From: Streptomyces aurantiacus
GTDB lineage: Bacteria; Actinomycetota; Actinomycetes; Streptomycetales; Streptomycetaceae
Direction of reading: 5' to 3'
Assembly (NCBI RefSeq): GCF_027107535.1
Contig: NZ_CP114283.1
Location: 1,984,001 to 2,048,000, forward strand
Length of the DNA stretch: 64,000 nucleotides
Position numbers and translations under genes: made by a program. Numbering within the stretch: the first letter of the stretch is position 1; each line of letters begins with the position of its first letter. The notes below the pieces were generated by a model. It did not search any database, had not been told where the DNA came from, and saw only the letters and a list, made by a program, of their open reading frames with translations. Shown here one piece after another: positions 35,260-45,029 of this stretch.

Positions 35260-36482
35260 ACGGGCTGCTCCGTGAGTGCGGCGGCGCCGAACCGCCTGGG
35301 CGTGAACGGGCGTGCCTCGTCCGGCAGTTCACCCGTGGTCAGGGCGTGCGCCAGGACGTCCCCGGTGACGGGCGTGAGGAGCACGCCGTTGCGGTGGTGC
35401 CCGGTCGCCAGGAGCAGCCCGGGCAGCTCGGTCGGGCCGAGCAGGGGCGCGTTGTCGGGCGAGCCCGGGCGCAGCCCGGCCCGTGTCTCGGTGAGCGGCA
35501 GCTCGGTGATGCCGGGCACGAGTTCGTGGGCGTCCCGCAGCAGCTCGTACACGCCGCCCGCGGTCACCGTGGTGTCCCAGCCCAGCTCCTCGCTGGTCGC
35601 GCCGACGACCAGTTCGCCGCTCTCGCGCGGCACCAGATAGACGTGGCTGCCGCGGACCACGGCGCGCACGGTCCGGCTCAGGAAGGGCGCGGACCGCTTC
35701 GGCACGGTCAGCCGCAGCACCTGCCCCTTCACCGGACGCACCGGCGGCAGCACGTCCTCGGGCACGCCCGTCAGGCGCCCACTGAGGCTGCCCGCGGCGA
35801 GGACGACCTGCCCCGCCCCCAGCTCGGTGCCGTCCGTCGTGGCGACTCCGGCCGCCCGGCCCCGTACGACGACCAGCCGCTCGGCCCACGTCCGGTGGAA
35901 GGCCACCTGGGCCCTCTCGCAGGCCGTGACCAGGGCCCCCGCGAGCCGCCGAGGGTCGATCTGGTGGTCGCCGTCCACCCGCAGACCGCCGCGCACGCCC
36001 GGCGCGAGCATCGGCTCGAGGCGTCGGCACTCGCGGCCGCTCAGCCACTCCGACTCCAGGCCCGACCGCTGCTGCAGGGCGTGCAGTTCCCGCAGGTGGG
36101 CCCGGTCGTCGGCGTCGAGCGCGACGGCCAGCGTGCCGCACCGCCGGTAGCCGAGGTCCTCGCCGGTCGCCCCGGTCAGCTCGGCCACGAAGTCCGGATA
36201 GCGCCGTGCGGAGGCCAGGTTGAGGCCGAGCAGGGTCTGCTCGCCGTAGTGCAGTTCGGTGACGGCGGCCAGCATCCCGGCCGCGACCTGCGCGGCGCCG
36301 CCACCCGGATCGGGATCCACGAGCGCGGTGGTCAGCCCGCGCTGCGCGGCCCGCCAGGCCGTGACCAGACCGATGATCCCGCCCCCGACGACCAGGACGT
36401 CGGGCGTGCCCGACGACGGCCCCGGCGGGCGTGCTCCCCGCGGTGGTGACTTCGGTGAAGGTGCTTGCGGTGTACGCGACAT
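35256..36482 (-). CDS. thiO: Glycine oxidase (FAD)
   Basis: A 408-residue D-amino-acid-oxidase-fold enzyme that oxidises glycine to the imine used for thiazole synthesis. It has an N-terminal Rossmann motif VLVVGGGIIGLVTAWRAAQ, GMLAAVTELHYGE, and a C-terminal ATGHHRNGVLLTPVTGDVLA. The ATG at 36482 was chosen because the TPP riboswitch ends just upstream and GGGAGGAG lies about 9 bases before it. The first about 28 residues are a Pro/Ser-rich non-conserved extension. It is the first gene of thiOSG, under TPP control. Confidence 0.94.
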   Translation of the reverse strand: MSRTPQAPSPKSPPRGARPPGPSSGTPDVLVVGGGIIGLVTAWRAAQRGLTTALVDPDPGGGAAQVAAGMLAAVTELHYGEQTLLGLNLASARRYPDFVAELTGATGEDLGYRRCGTLAVALDADDRAHLRELHALQQRSGLESEWLSGRECRRLEPMLAPGVRGGLRVDGDHQIDPRRLAGALVTACERAQVAFHRTWAERLVVVRGRAAGVATTDGTELGAGQVVLAAGSLSGRLTGVPEDVLPPVRPVKGQVLRLTVPKRSAPFLSRTVRAVVRGSHVYLVPRESGELVVGATSEELGWDTTVTAGGVYELLRDAHELVPGITELPLTETRAGLRPGSPDNAPLLGPTELPGLLLATGHHRNGVLLTPVTGDVLAHALTTGELPDEARPFTPRRFGAAALTEQPV

Positions 36483-36495
36483 GGGCGTCCAGCTC

Positions 36496-36590
36496 CTCCC
36501 TTCGCCGGCATGACCCGGATCAGGTTCGTACGGTCGGAGGCCGCCCAGCCTCCCTCTCAGCCCGGTGCGTCCGGGCTCCCGCGAGTGCTT
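36496..36590 (-). ncRNA. TPP riboswitch (THI element)
   Basis: On the minus strand the aptamer blocks appear in order: GCACTCGCGGGAGCCC, the GGGCTGAGAGGGAGGCTG block with the diagnostic CTGAGAGG, then GAACCTGATCCGGGTCATGC and CGGCGAAGGGAG. The 3' strand of the closing helix contains GGGAG, which is also the start of the thiO ribosome site. Thiamine diphosphate binding should therefore hide the ribosome site and block translation of thiOSG. No separate terminator is seen. Confidence 0.93.
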
Positions 36591-36644
36591 TACGTTGGCC
36601 ACCCTAGCCCTTCGTCCCGCACCTCAGTAAGGGAGCCTCACGGC

Positions 36645-37022
36645 ATGGCCCGCTCGCTCGACGGACTCGTTCTCGCCCCGGTGGCCGACCAGGCGCCGGG
36701 CCAGGTGGGGACGCGCACGCGGTTCGTGTACCACGAGGAGGACGGCGGGATCTGGGCCGAGTACGCGGGCGGCGACGTCGTGCGCGGCCGCCTGGTGGGC
36801 ACGCGCGAGGGCGACCGACTCGACTTCAGGTACGTGCAGTTGAAGGCGGACGGGACCACCTCCTCGGGGCACTGCGTGTCCCGGGTCACCGAGACCCCCG
36901 ACGGCCGGGTGCGGCTGGAGGAGACCTGGGAGTGGGAGTCCCAGGAGGGCAGCGGGACAAGTGTGGTCGAAGAGGTCGCCGACAGCCGACCCTGTGCAAC
37001 AGCTCACGGATCACGCCCCTGA
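36645..37022 (+). CDS. Small conserved protein (family often mislabelled N-acetylglutamate synthase)
   Basis: A 125-residue beta-rich protein. The conserved pattern reads FVYHEEDGGIWAEYAGGDV, GRLVG, LDFRYVQLKADG, SGHCVSRV, DGRVRLEETWEWESQ and SVVEEV. I recognise this as a widespread short family that is sometimes annotated as N-acetylglutamate synthase without evidence; it has no acetyltransferase motif. Repeated beta hairpins suggest a lipocalin-like fold. It is divergent from the thi operon. Function unknown. Confidence 0.75.
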   Translation: MARSLDGLVLAPVADQAPGQVGTRTRFVYHEEDGGIWAEYAGGDVVRGRLVGTREGDRLDFRYVQLKADGTTSSGHCVSRVTETPDGRVRLEETWEWESQEGSGTSVVEEVADSRPCATAHGSRP

Positions 37023-37054
37023 CCGACGATTTCACCAGTGTCTATGGTGATCGT

Positions 37055-38284
37055 GTGACTGAGCTGACGCAGGGACGGAGCCCGGCGGCGCGACGGAGCG
37101 TCGTGATCGTCGGTGCGGGCATGGCCGGGGTGCAGACGGCGGTGGCCCTGCGGGAACAGGGCTTCACCGGCAGCGTGCTCCTGATCGGCGCGGAACCCCA
37201 CCAGCCGTACGACCGCCCGCCGCTGTCCAAGGCCGTTCTGCTCGGCAAGGCCGAGGGTTCCGCCTTCGACGTCGACTTCGAGGCCCTCGACGTGGAACTG
37301 CGCCTGGGACTCGAAGTGACCGGCGTGAGCCCGGACCGGCGCGAACTCCACACGGCGGACGGACCCGTCCCCTACGACGTGCTGGTCGCCGCCACGGGCG
37401 CGGAACCCATCCGGCTGCCGGGCGCCGAGGGCGTACCCGGAGTCCATCTGCTGCGCACGCTGGACGACGCCGAGCGGCTGCGCCCCGTCCTCGCCCGTCA
37501 GCACGACATCGTGGTGGTGGGCGCCGGCTGGATCGGCGCGGAGTTCGCCACGGCGGCGCGTGAGGCGGGGTGTTCGGTGACCGTCGTCGAGGCCGCCGAC
37601 CGGCCCCTCGTCGGCGCGCTGCCGGCCGAGGTGGCCGCCCCCATGGCCACCTGGTACGCGGACAGCGGGGCGTCGCTGCGCACCCACGCGCGCGTGGAGC
37701 GCGTCGAGCCCGGCGCGGTGGTGCTGGACGACGGCTCGCGGCTGCCCGCGGGGGCCGTCGTCGTCGGTATCGGGGCGCGGCCCGCGACGGGCTGGCTGGC
37801 CGGCTCGGGGATCGAGCTCGGCGCCCACCGGGAGATCGTCGCGGACGACCACCTGCGCACCTCCGTTCCGGACGTGTACGCGGTCGGCGACTGCGCCTCG
37901 TTCCCGTCGGGCCGCTACGGCGAGCGCCTGCTGGTCCACCACTGGGACAACGCGCTCCAGGGCCCGCGCACGGTCGCGGCGAACATCGTCGGTGAGACGC
38001 CCGTCGTGTACGACCCGGTGCCGTACTTCTGGTCCGAGCAGTTCGGCCGCTTCGTCCAGTACGCGGGGCATCACGGGTCCGCGGACACCCTGGTCCGGCG
38101 GGGCGACCCGGCGGGACCGTCCTGGTCGGTGTGCTGGCTCCGGGAGAACCGCCTGGTCGCGGTCCTGGCGGTGGGCAGGCCCCGGGACCTGGCGCAGGGG
38201 CGGCGGCTGATCGAGTCGGGCACCCGAATGGACCCGGCTCTGCTGTCGGACCCGTCGCGCCCTCTGAAGACGACGACGGTCTGA
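37055..38284 (+). CDS. FAD-dependent NAD(P)H oxidoreductase, ferredoxin reductase type
   Basis: A 409-residue two-dinucleotide-domain flavoprotein: FAD motif VVIVGAGMAGVQTAVALREQ, PYDRPPLSKAVLL, the NAD(P) motif VVVGAGWIGAEFATAAREAG, VYAVGDCASFPSG, and a C-terminal reductase domain with PYFWSEQFGRFVQYAG. It should pass electrons from NAD(P)H to a ferredoxin or rubredoxin, but no electron acceptor gene is adjacent. GTG 37055 follows TATGGT by 6 bases with CTGACC 18 bases further up, so it may be leaderless. Confidence 0.9.
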   Translation: MTELTQGRSPAARRSVVIVGAGMAGVQTAVALREQGFTGSVLLIGAEPHQPYDRPPLSKAVLLGKAEGSAFDVDFEALDVELRLGLEVTGVSPDRRELHTADGPVPYDVLVAATGAEPIRLPGAEGVPGVHLLRTLDDAERLRPVLARQHDIVVVGAGWIGAEFATAAREAGCSVTVVEAADRPLVGALPAEVAAPMATWYADSGASLRTHARVERVEPGAVVLDDGSRLPAGAVVVGIGARPATGWLAGSGIELGAHREIVADDHLRTSVPDVYAVGDCASFPSGRYGERLLVHHWDNALQGPRTVAANIVGETPVVYDPVPYFWSEQFGRFVQYAGHHGSADTLVRRGDPAGPSWSVCWLRENRLVAVLAVGRPRDLAQGRRLIESGTRMDPALLSDPSRPLKTTTV

Positions 38285-38485
38285 CGCGACGACGGTCCGA
38301 CACGACGAGGGACCCACGTCGACGACGGCGTTCCGCCCGTCGGCTCGGGCCGCGGTCCTCGCCCGCCGGAGCGGCCGCCGCCGGGTCCGGCCCGGCGACG
38401 CCGGACGGCCGCGGGGGAGTGCACGGACGACGGCCGGGGGACTCGGCAGTGCACCCCCGGCCGGGGTCGTGGCACGCTTGTCCTC

Positions 38486-38857
38486 GTGACCGAGATTGAC
38501 GCAAAGATCGATGCTCTCGTCCCCGCCTGGCTCACCCTCCCCGACATCGCCGAACAGCTCGGTGTCGAGGTGACGCGCGTCCGGCAGCTGGTCAAGGAAG
38601 GCCAGCTCATCGCCGTACGCCGTGGTGAGAACCGCGCGCTGCACGTCCCCGCCGACTTCATCGACGGGAACGAGCAGAAGGTCGTCAAGGGCCTGGCGGG
38701 CACCTTGACGCTCCTGAGGGACGACGGCTTCTCCGACGAAGAGATGCTCGAGTGGCTCTTCACGCCCGACGAGAGCCTGCCCGGCACCCCCGCGCAGGCT
38801 CTGAGCGAGAATCGCGGCACGGAGGTGAAGCGTCGCGCCCAGGCGCTCGCCGTCTGA
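38486..38857 (+). CDS. Rv2175c-like DNA-binding protein (winged helix)
   Basis: A 123-residue protein with an N-terminal winged helix-turn-helix ([20 protein letters not shown], then [18 protein letters not shown]) and a C-terminal helical region ([20 protein letters not shown]). It matches the Rv2175c family. In M. tuberculosis Rv2175c is phosphorylated on an N-terminal Thr by the neighbouring kinase PknL, abolishing DNA binding. Here the PASTA kinase gene is about 4.4 kb away, across the thi genes. The N-terminus (MTEIDAKI) has one Thr. The DNA target is unknown. It starts with GTG. Confidence 0.88.
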   Translation: MTEIDAKIDALVPAWLTLPDIAEQLGVEVTRVRQLVKEGQLIAVRRGENRALHVPADFIDGNEQKVVKGLAGTLTLLRDDGFSDEEMLEWLFTPDESLPGTPAQALSENRGTEVKRRAQALAV

Positions 38858-38873
38858 CCGCATCACGCCGTTC

Positions 38874-38907
38874 GGCGTACGGGCCGCGATCCCGCGGCCC
38901 GTACGCC
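38874..38907 (+). terminator. Strong hairpin between the Rv2175c-like gene and thiE
   Basis: GGCGTACGGGCCGC (38874-38887) and GCGGCCCGTACGCC (38894-38907) form a perfect 14-pair stem with a 6-base loop, 16 bases after the stop. There is no T run. Confidence 0.75.
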
Positions 38908-38933
38908 ACCGACTCGTCCCGGGGGACCCTGGC

Positions 38934-39584
38934 ATGCCCGTATCCACCGCACGCGCACAGCTCGCCGACGCCCGGGTCTACCTCTGCACGGACGCCCGCA
39001 GGCGCCAGGGCGACCTCGCCGGCTTCCTGGACGCGGTCCTCGCGAACGGCGTGGACATCGTGCAGCTGCGCGACAAGGGCATGGAGGCGGCCGAGGAGCT
39101 CGAACACCTCGCCGTCCTCGCGGACGCCTGCCGCAGGCACGGCACACTGCTCGCGGTCAACGACCGGGCCGACGTGGCCCACGCCGCCGGGGCCGACGTC
39201 CTGCACCTCGGCCAAGGAGACCTCCCGGTGCCCGCGGCCCGGGCGATCCTCGGCGACGACGTCCTCATCGGCCGGTCCACGCACGCAGGGCCGGAGGCCG
39301 CGGCAGCCGCCGTCCAGGGCGGCGTGGACTACTTCTGCACGGGGCCCTGCTGGCCGACCCCCACCAAACCGGGGCGCCACGCACCGGGCCTCGACCTGGT
39401 CCGGGCCACGGCCGCGCTCGCCACGGACCGCCCCTGGTTCGCCATCGGCGGCATCGGCCTCGGCAACCTCGACGAGGTGCTCGAAGCGGGCGCCCGCCGT
39501 GTCGTCGTCGTACGGGCGATCACCGAGGCGGACGATCCCGGCGCTGCGGCGGCCGAGTTCGCGAAGCGGCTGCGGGCGGTGTGA
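38934..39584 (+). CDS. thiE: Thiamine-phosphate synthase
   Basis: A 216-residue TIM-barrel enzyme that joins the pyrimidine diphosphate and thiazole phosphate to give thiamine phosphate. It has [13 protein letters not shown] (diphosphate site), [47 protein letters not shown] and [14 protein letters not shown]. It is 2.5 kb from thiOSG and on the other strand. I find no TPP riboswitch before it; a hairpin separates it from the upstream gene. Confidence 0.94.
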   Translation: MPVSTARAQLADARVYLCTDARRRQGDLAGFLDAVLANGVDIVQLRDKGMEAAEELEHLAVLADACRRHGTLLAVNDRADVAHAAGADVLHLGQGDLPVPAARAILGDDVLIGRSTHAGPEAAAAAVQGGVDYFCTGPCWPTPTKPGRHAPGLDLVRATAALATDRPWFAIGGIGLGNLDEVLEAGARRVVVVRAITEADDPGAAAAEFAKRLRAV

Positions 39585-39707
39585 GCCGGAGCCCTGAGGC
39601 TGCCGGAGGCCGGTGTGCGAAAGGGGCCGGGCCGGAGGTTCGCTGGAATCTCGGTGTCCGAGGGGTGGACAACAAGTCGACAAAGCGGGCAAATTCTCCG
39701 CATCCGG

Positions 39708-40666
<959 letters not shown>

Positions 40667-40723
40667 ACCGGTCGCATCGTCGTACGACACACTGCGTAGC
40701 GGCCACCTGGGAGAGGGGCGTAC

Positions 40724-41713
40724 ATGGGCTGGACGGTCCTCTATATCGCGTTCGGCATCGTCGCACTGTGGCTGCTCGGCGAGGTCCTGCTGCAGTACAA
40801 GGCGCGGTTGCGCTGGCGGCTGCTGGCCTTCGCCGGCTTCCTCGGCGTGGTCATCGGTGTCCTGATTCCGTCCGTGGTGGTCATCGGCCTGGGCGCGGCA
40901 GCCTTCGCCGTCGGACAGACGTACGTCACGTTGTCGTTCCGCAGCGGATTCGCGTCCGGCTGGGCCGTCGCCGGACGCCCGGGCGTCAACAAGCGCCGCC
41001 GCGGCGAACCCGACCGCAAGGACCCGTCACTGGAGGTCACCGACCTCCAGGCCACGGACAGCGGAACGTATCCTCAGCGGGACTTCGGCCAGGACCAGAG
41101 CTTCGGCCGGGACGACGCCTTCGGCCACGAGGACTCGGTCTTCGGCCGGCGTCCCGATCCCGCCGCCGACGCCACCGCCGTCTACGAACCGCAGCCGCTG
41201 CCCGACGACACCGGCCAGTACGGCGTGTACAGCGACGCCGCCTACGCCGCGGCCACCGACGCGGAGTACGCCGCCTCCGCCCAGGCGCAGGCCCAGGGGC
41301 AGGCCCAGGGGCAGGCCCAGGACCAGTTCGCGCAGAACTACGGGTACGACGGCTACTCCGGCTACGACCAGCAGCAGTACGGCTACGACGCCGGTCAGCA
41401 GCAGTACGCCGCCTACTCCGACCCGTACGTCGGTACACAGTCCTACGACGCCGGCTCGTACGGCCAGTCCTACGACACCTCGCAGCAGCAGTACGGGCAG
41501 CAGCAGGGCCAGGACCAGTACGCCGCGGGCGCCTACGGCGGCGAGACCCCGCCCGGCGGTCTCTGGGTGCCGCAGCAGCGCAGCACCGAGGACCCGTTCG
41601 GGGGCGAACTCCCGCCGGAGCAGTCCTATCCCTATGAGGGCAACGGACAGCAGGGCGGCAACGGCAACGGGCAGCAGAGCGGCGGGTACGACGAACAGCA
41701 GTACCGGTTCTGA
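40724..41713 (+). CDS. Membrane protein with long Q/G/Y-rich low-complexity tail
   Basis: A 329-residue protein. The first about 85 residues contain two or three membrane helices (VLYIAFGIVALWLLGEVLL and LLAFAGFLGVVIGVLIPSVV). The remaining 240 residues are a low-complexity region. It includes AQAQGQAQGQAQ encoded by a short tandem DNA repeat near 41281-41325, many YGYD/YDGYSGYDQQQYGYD units, and repeated QQQYGQQQGQDQ. Such Tyr/Gln/Gly composition resembles prion-like or phase-separating tails in eukaryotes. It is a conserved Streptomyces hypothetical; function unknown. The ATG at 40724 has GGGAGAGG upstream. Confidence 0.85.
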   Translation: MGWTVLYIAFGIVALWLLGEVLLQYKARLRWRLLAFAGFLGVVIGVLIPSVVVIGLGAAAFAVGQTYVTLSFRSGFASGWAVAGRPGVNKRRRGEPDRKDPSLEVTDLQATDSGTYPQRDFGQDQSFGRDDAFGHEDSVFGRRPDPAADATAVYEPQPLPDDTGQYGVYSDAAYAAATDAEYAASAQAQAQGQAQGQAQDQFAQNYGYDGYSGYDQQQYGYDAGQQQYAAYSDPYVGTQSYDAGSYGQSYDTSQQQYGQQQGQDQYAAGAYGGETPPGGLWVPQQRSTEDPFGGELPPEQSYPYEGNGQQGGNGNGQQSGGYDEQQYRF

Positions 41714-41717
41714 ACCA

Positions 41718-41750
41718 GGGCCCGGGCTCCCGTACCGAGCGCCCGGGCCC
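41718..41750. terminator. Bidirectional hairpin between convergent genes
   Basis: GGGCCCGGGC (41718-41727) and GCCCGGGCCC (41741-41750) form a perfect 10-pair stem after the low-complexity membrane protein gene and facing the end of the convergent oxidoreductase gene. Confidence 0.7.
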
Positions 41751-41779
41751 CTCTCACCGCGGCGTCCGCCCCTCGCGCG

Positions 41780-43294
41780 TCACTGCGAACCCCTGAAGTC
41801 CGGCCCCTCCACGATCAGTCCGGCGACCAGCGCCCCCGACATGCCCGCGTGCGGAAGTCCGCCGCCCGGGTGCGCCCAGCCGCCGACCGCGAACAGCCCG
41901 GGTACACGGGTGCTGTTCGGGGGCCGCAGCAGGGTGCCGCCCTCGCCGGCCAGCGCGGGAGCGGGCACGCCGCCGCCCTCGGCTCCGGTCTCCCGCTCCG
42001 TGTCCAGGGGCGTCCGCACCTCGCGCCACAGCATGCGCTCGCGCAGATCCGGCACCGCCCGCTCCGCGGCGGCGACCATCCGGTCGGCGAAGGCGTCGGC
42101 GGCACCGGCCGCGGCCCAGTCGTAGCGCGCGAGGGACGGCACGGTGGCCGTGAGGACCACGGACTCGTGGGCGTCGTCGGGACGCAGCAGCGGGTCGTCA
42201 GGACGGTCCACCCACACGGTGGGCCGCGGCGGCACCCCACCCGTCCCGAAGGTGTGGCCCAGCTCCCCGGCCCGGTCCGTGGTGTGCACGACCGTGCGGT
42301 GCACGGCGCCCGCCTCGCGCGGACCGCGCAGCGCGAGGCAGACCACGGCCCTGCCGCAGGACAGCGCCCCGGGACGCCGCTCGGGCGCCTCGCCCGCGTA
42401 CAGATCGTCGCGACCCGTCAGGCGCTCCAGCAGCTCCGGCGGCCCGCCCACCACGAAATCCGCCTCGGCGACGGTCCCGTCGCGCAGCTCCACGCCGGTC
42501 GCCCGGCCGTCCTTCTCCGTGACGGAGACGACCTCGGCCCCGAAGGCGAACTCCACCCTGCGGGCCACACACCGCTCGTACACGGCCCGTGCCAACTCCC
42601 GCATGCCGCCCCGGACATACCAGGCGCCGAAGGCGTGCTCCATGTACGGCAGGACGGCCGCGCTCGCCGGGGCGGTGCCCGGGTCGAGGCCGTACGCCAG
42701 GGCGTGGCTCTCCAGAAGGGCGGTGAGGCGCGCATCGCCCAGCTCCCAGGCGCCGACCTCCGACAGCCGGCGGGCCGTACGCGTGCGCAGCAGCCGGCGC
42801 CGACGCAGCGCCGGGTAGGGCTCGCGCTCGCCCAGCACCTGCCAGTCGGGCCACAGCGGCTCCTCCAGGAGAGGCCGCCGCGTCCGGTCCCAGGCCTCGC
42901 GCGCCCGGACCAGGAAGTCGCCCCAGCGCTCGCCCGCCCCCGCTCCCAGGGCCTCGTCCAGGGCCGAGACGACCCCCGCGCGCGAGGCGTTGGGCAGGGT
43001 GACCGCCGTGCCGTCGGCGAAGACGTGCCGTGCCGCCGGGTCGACCTGGACGAGATCGACGCAGGCCTCCAGGGGCTCCTTGCCCGTCTTGACGAACAGG
43101 TCGCGGTAGACCGCCGGGACCGGGAGCAGCCCGGGTCCTGTGTCGAAGGCGAAGCCGTCGCGCTCGAAGCGGCCCACCGCTCCGCCGTACGTCTCCGTCC
43201 GCTCGTACACCGCCACCCGGTGGCCCGCGACGGCCAGCCGGGCGGCGGCCGCCATCGCGCCCATCCCGGCGCCGATCACCGCAATCCGTGCCAT
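41780..43294 (-). CDS. NAD(P)/FAD-dependent oxidoreductase, phytoene-desaturase-like
   Basis: A 504-residue flavoprotein with an N-terminal dinucleotide motif IAVIGAGMGAMAAAARLAVAG, then YERTETYGGAVGRF and FDTGPGLLPVPAVYRDLF as in CrtI-type amine oxidase/desaturase proteins. Near the C-terminus GLFAVGGWAHPGGGLPHAGM completes the FAD fold. I took the ATG at 43294. No carotenoid genes (crtB, crtE) are adjacent, so carotenoid desaturation is not supported by context; it may act on another isoprenoid or unrelated substrate. Confidence 0.87.
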   Translation of the reverse strand: MARIAVIGAGMGAMAAAARLAVAGHRVAVYERTETYGGAVGRFERDGFAFDTGPGLLPVPAVYRDLFVKTGKEPLEACVDLVQVDPAARHVFADGTAVTLPNASRAGVVSALDEALGAGAGERWGDFLVRAREAWDRTRRPLLEEPLWPDWQVLGEREPYPALRRRRLLRTRTARRLSEVGAWELGDARLTALLESHALAYGLDPGTAPASAAVLPYMEHAFGAWYVRGGMRELARAVYERCVARRVEFAFGAEVVSVTEKDGRATGVELRDGTVAEADFVVGGPPELLERLTGRDDLYAGEAPERRPGALSCGRAVVCLALRGPREAGAVHRTVVHTTDRAGELGHTFGTGGVPPRPTVWVDRPDDPLLRPDDAHESVVLTATVPSLARYDWAAAGAADAFADRMVAAAERAVPDLRERMLWREVRTPLDTERETGAEGGGVPAPALAGEGGTLLRPPNSTRVPGLFAVGGWAHPGGGLPHAGMSGALVAGLIVEGPDFRGSQ

Positions 43295-43391
43295 GCCAGG
43301 GACTTTATCGGCCGCCACCGACAACCGGTCCACAGCCCCGGACGACCGGAGGACCACCCGTGGAAGGTGCCGGGGCGGGCTGTCCGCCGGG

Positions 43392-44003
43392 TCAGCCGGG
43401 CGGGACCGTCCGCCGCGCGAGCCGTCTCTCCTCGCGGCGCCGGGCCCTGCGGCGCAGGAACCGTCTGATCCGGGAGAGCAGGAAGAAGAGCACCAGCAGA
43501 CCGGACAGCAGCAGGACACCCGCGATGATCGCCGCGGCCTCCGGATGGAACATCGCGAAGGTGATGATCCCGGCGACGCCGAGATCCTCGGCGGTGCTCA
43601 GCACGACATTGCTGAACGGCTCCGGCGAGGTGTTGACCGCCATCCGCGTCCCGGCCTTGACGACGTGGCTGGCCAGGGCCGACGAGCCGCCGATCGCCCC
43701 CGCCGCCAGCTCGGACAGCGAACCGCTCTGGCCGGCGAGCAGCGCCGCCACGACGGCCCCCGACACCGGCCGGATCACCGTGTGCACGGAGTCCCACACC
43801 GAGTCCACGTACGGGACCTTGTCGGCGACGGCCTCGCAGACGAACAGGAAGCCCGCCGCGACGAGGACCTCGGGGCGCTGCAGCGATTCGGGCACCTCGT
43901 CACTCAGCCCGGTCGCGCCGAAGACGCCGAGGAGCAGCACCACCGCGTACGCGTTGACACCGCTGGCCCAGCCGCTGGTGAAGACCAGAGGGAGTACGGA
44001 CAC
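43392..44003 (-). CDS. DUF4126 membrane protein
   Basis: A 203-residue polytopic protein with about five helices and the DUF4126 pattern: FTSGWASGVNAYAVVLLLGV, VDSVWDSVHTVIRPVSGAVV, and IGGSSALASHVVKAGTRMAVN. A very basic C-terminal tail (RRRARRREERR) is cytoplasmic. GTG 44003 has no ribosome site, but TACGAT ends 7 bases before it, so the mRNA may be leaderless. Function unknown for the family. Confidence 0.82.
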   Translation of the reverse strand: MSVLPLVFTSGWASGVNAYAVVLLLGVFGATGLSDEVPESLQRPEVLVAAGFLFVCEAVADKVPYVDSVWDSVHTVIRPVSGAVVAALLAGQSGSLSELAAGAIGGSSALASHVVKAGTRMAVNTSPEPFSNVVLSTAEDLGVAGIITFAMFHPEAAAIIAGVLLLSGLLVLFFLLSRIRRFLRRRARRREERRLARRTVPPG

Positions 44004-44372
44004 GGGGGCGATCGTAACCAGTCGGCAACGACGTGTCCTGGGCTTGAGTGCGCACGGCTGAGTATCCGTACCTAGAGGGTGAGTTGAGTACGCGCGCGGA
44101 TGGGTGCCGACCTGCGCGAACGGGAGAGTGGAGGCACGGAAAGGGGCGCGGCTCCGGTACCGCCGACACGGGGCGGCGGAACGGCGCAGCGCCCTCGACC
44201 GCTCCTTCCGCCGAGAACTCGGCGGGAGCGAGGCACGGGGGGACCCGGGGGAGCTCGCACGGGGGACCGACGGGGGAAGCACGGGGAGCAAGGAAGGGGC
44301 GCCGGTCCGGCGTGGCCCGCGGGGGACGCGGCCACTTCGGACCGGCGCTTCGTTCGTGTGCGCCCGCTCGTG
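44004..44372. other. Intergenic region, no gene recognised
   Basis: 369 GC-rich bases between the DUF4126 start and the end of the TetR gene. It contains the likely promoter of the DUF4126 gene (TACGAT near 44011-44016 on the minus strand). Open frames across it are compositional artefacts with Arg/Pro-rich translations. I see no strong terminator or repeat. Confidence 0.6.
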
Positions 44373-45029
44373 TCACCCGGGTGCGAGCCCGCTGCCGCCG
44401 ACCCTTCCCTGGAGCAGCAGGGACAGCGCCGCGTGGACGTCGTCCAGGGAACGCTCCGGCTGGAAGGCCTGCCAGTCCAGAGCCGCCACCAGCACCATCC
44501 CGACCAGCGCCGACGCCGTCAGCGGGGTGTCGATCTCGTCGCTCAGCTCGCCGCCGGCGATTCCGTCGCGCAGGACGTCCTCGACGACGGCGACGGCCTC
44601 CTGACGGACCACCATCAGCGTGGACTGCCATGCCCTGTTGGTGCGCCACAGCTCCGCCACGTACAGCTGGGTGAAGGCCGGATAGCGGCCGATGAAGACG
44701 AGGCCCGCCCGGATCATCGCGTCCAGTGCGTCGACCCTGCTCCCGCCGTCCTGGTCGGTCTTCTCCACCGCCTCCCTCAGGGACGCGGTGAGGAGTCCCA
44801 CACCGTGCCGGAGCAGCTCTTCGAAGAGGACGGACTTGCTCGCGAAGTTGTAGTAGACCGTGCCCTTCGCCACTCCGGCACGCTCGGCGATCTCGTCCAC
44901 GGTGGTGGCCGAGAAGCCCTGCTCGGCGATGAGGGTCACCGCCGCCTCGTAGAGCTTCTGCCGGGTCGCCTGTCTCCGGCCGCCGCCGCTGTCCACCGTC
45001 CTGCTGCTTTCCATGGCCCTGATTGTCAC
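44373..45029 (-). CDS. TetR family transcriptional regulator
   Basis: A 218-residue regulator with an N-terminal helix-turn-helix (ATRQKLYEAAVTLIAEQGFS, TTVDEIAERAGVAKGTVYYN) and a helical ligand domain. The GTG at 45029 overlaps the YhgE stop (GTGA), suggesting coupling; ATG 45014 is an alternative giving 213 residues. It is the third gene of the ABC-YhgE-TetR operon, and a palindrome in front of that operon is a likely operator, so it probably represses its own operon. The ligand is unknown; toxic amphiphiles are typical for such exporters. Confidence 0.92.
   Translation of the reverse strand: MTIRAMESSRTVDSGGGRRQATRQKLYEAAVTLIAEQGFSATTVDEIAERAGVAKGTVYYNFASKSVLFEELLRHGVGLLTASLREAVEKTDQDGGSRVDALDAMIRAGLVFIGRYPAFTQLYVAELWRTNRAWQSTLMVVRQEAVAVVEDVLRDGIAGGELSDEIDTPLTASALVGMVLVAALDWQAFQPERSLDDVHAALSLLLQGRVGGSGLAPG

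Noticed and set aside
38858..38933. A second TPP riboswitch before thiE
   Set aside because: No CTGAGAGG or CCTGATC block; the region is a perfect 14-pair terminator hairpin.
41780..43294. Carotenoid biosynthesis cluster
   Set aside because: The oxidoreductase resembles CrtI, but crtE, crtB and crtY are absent around it.
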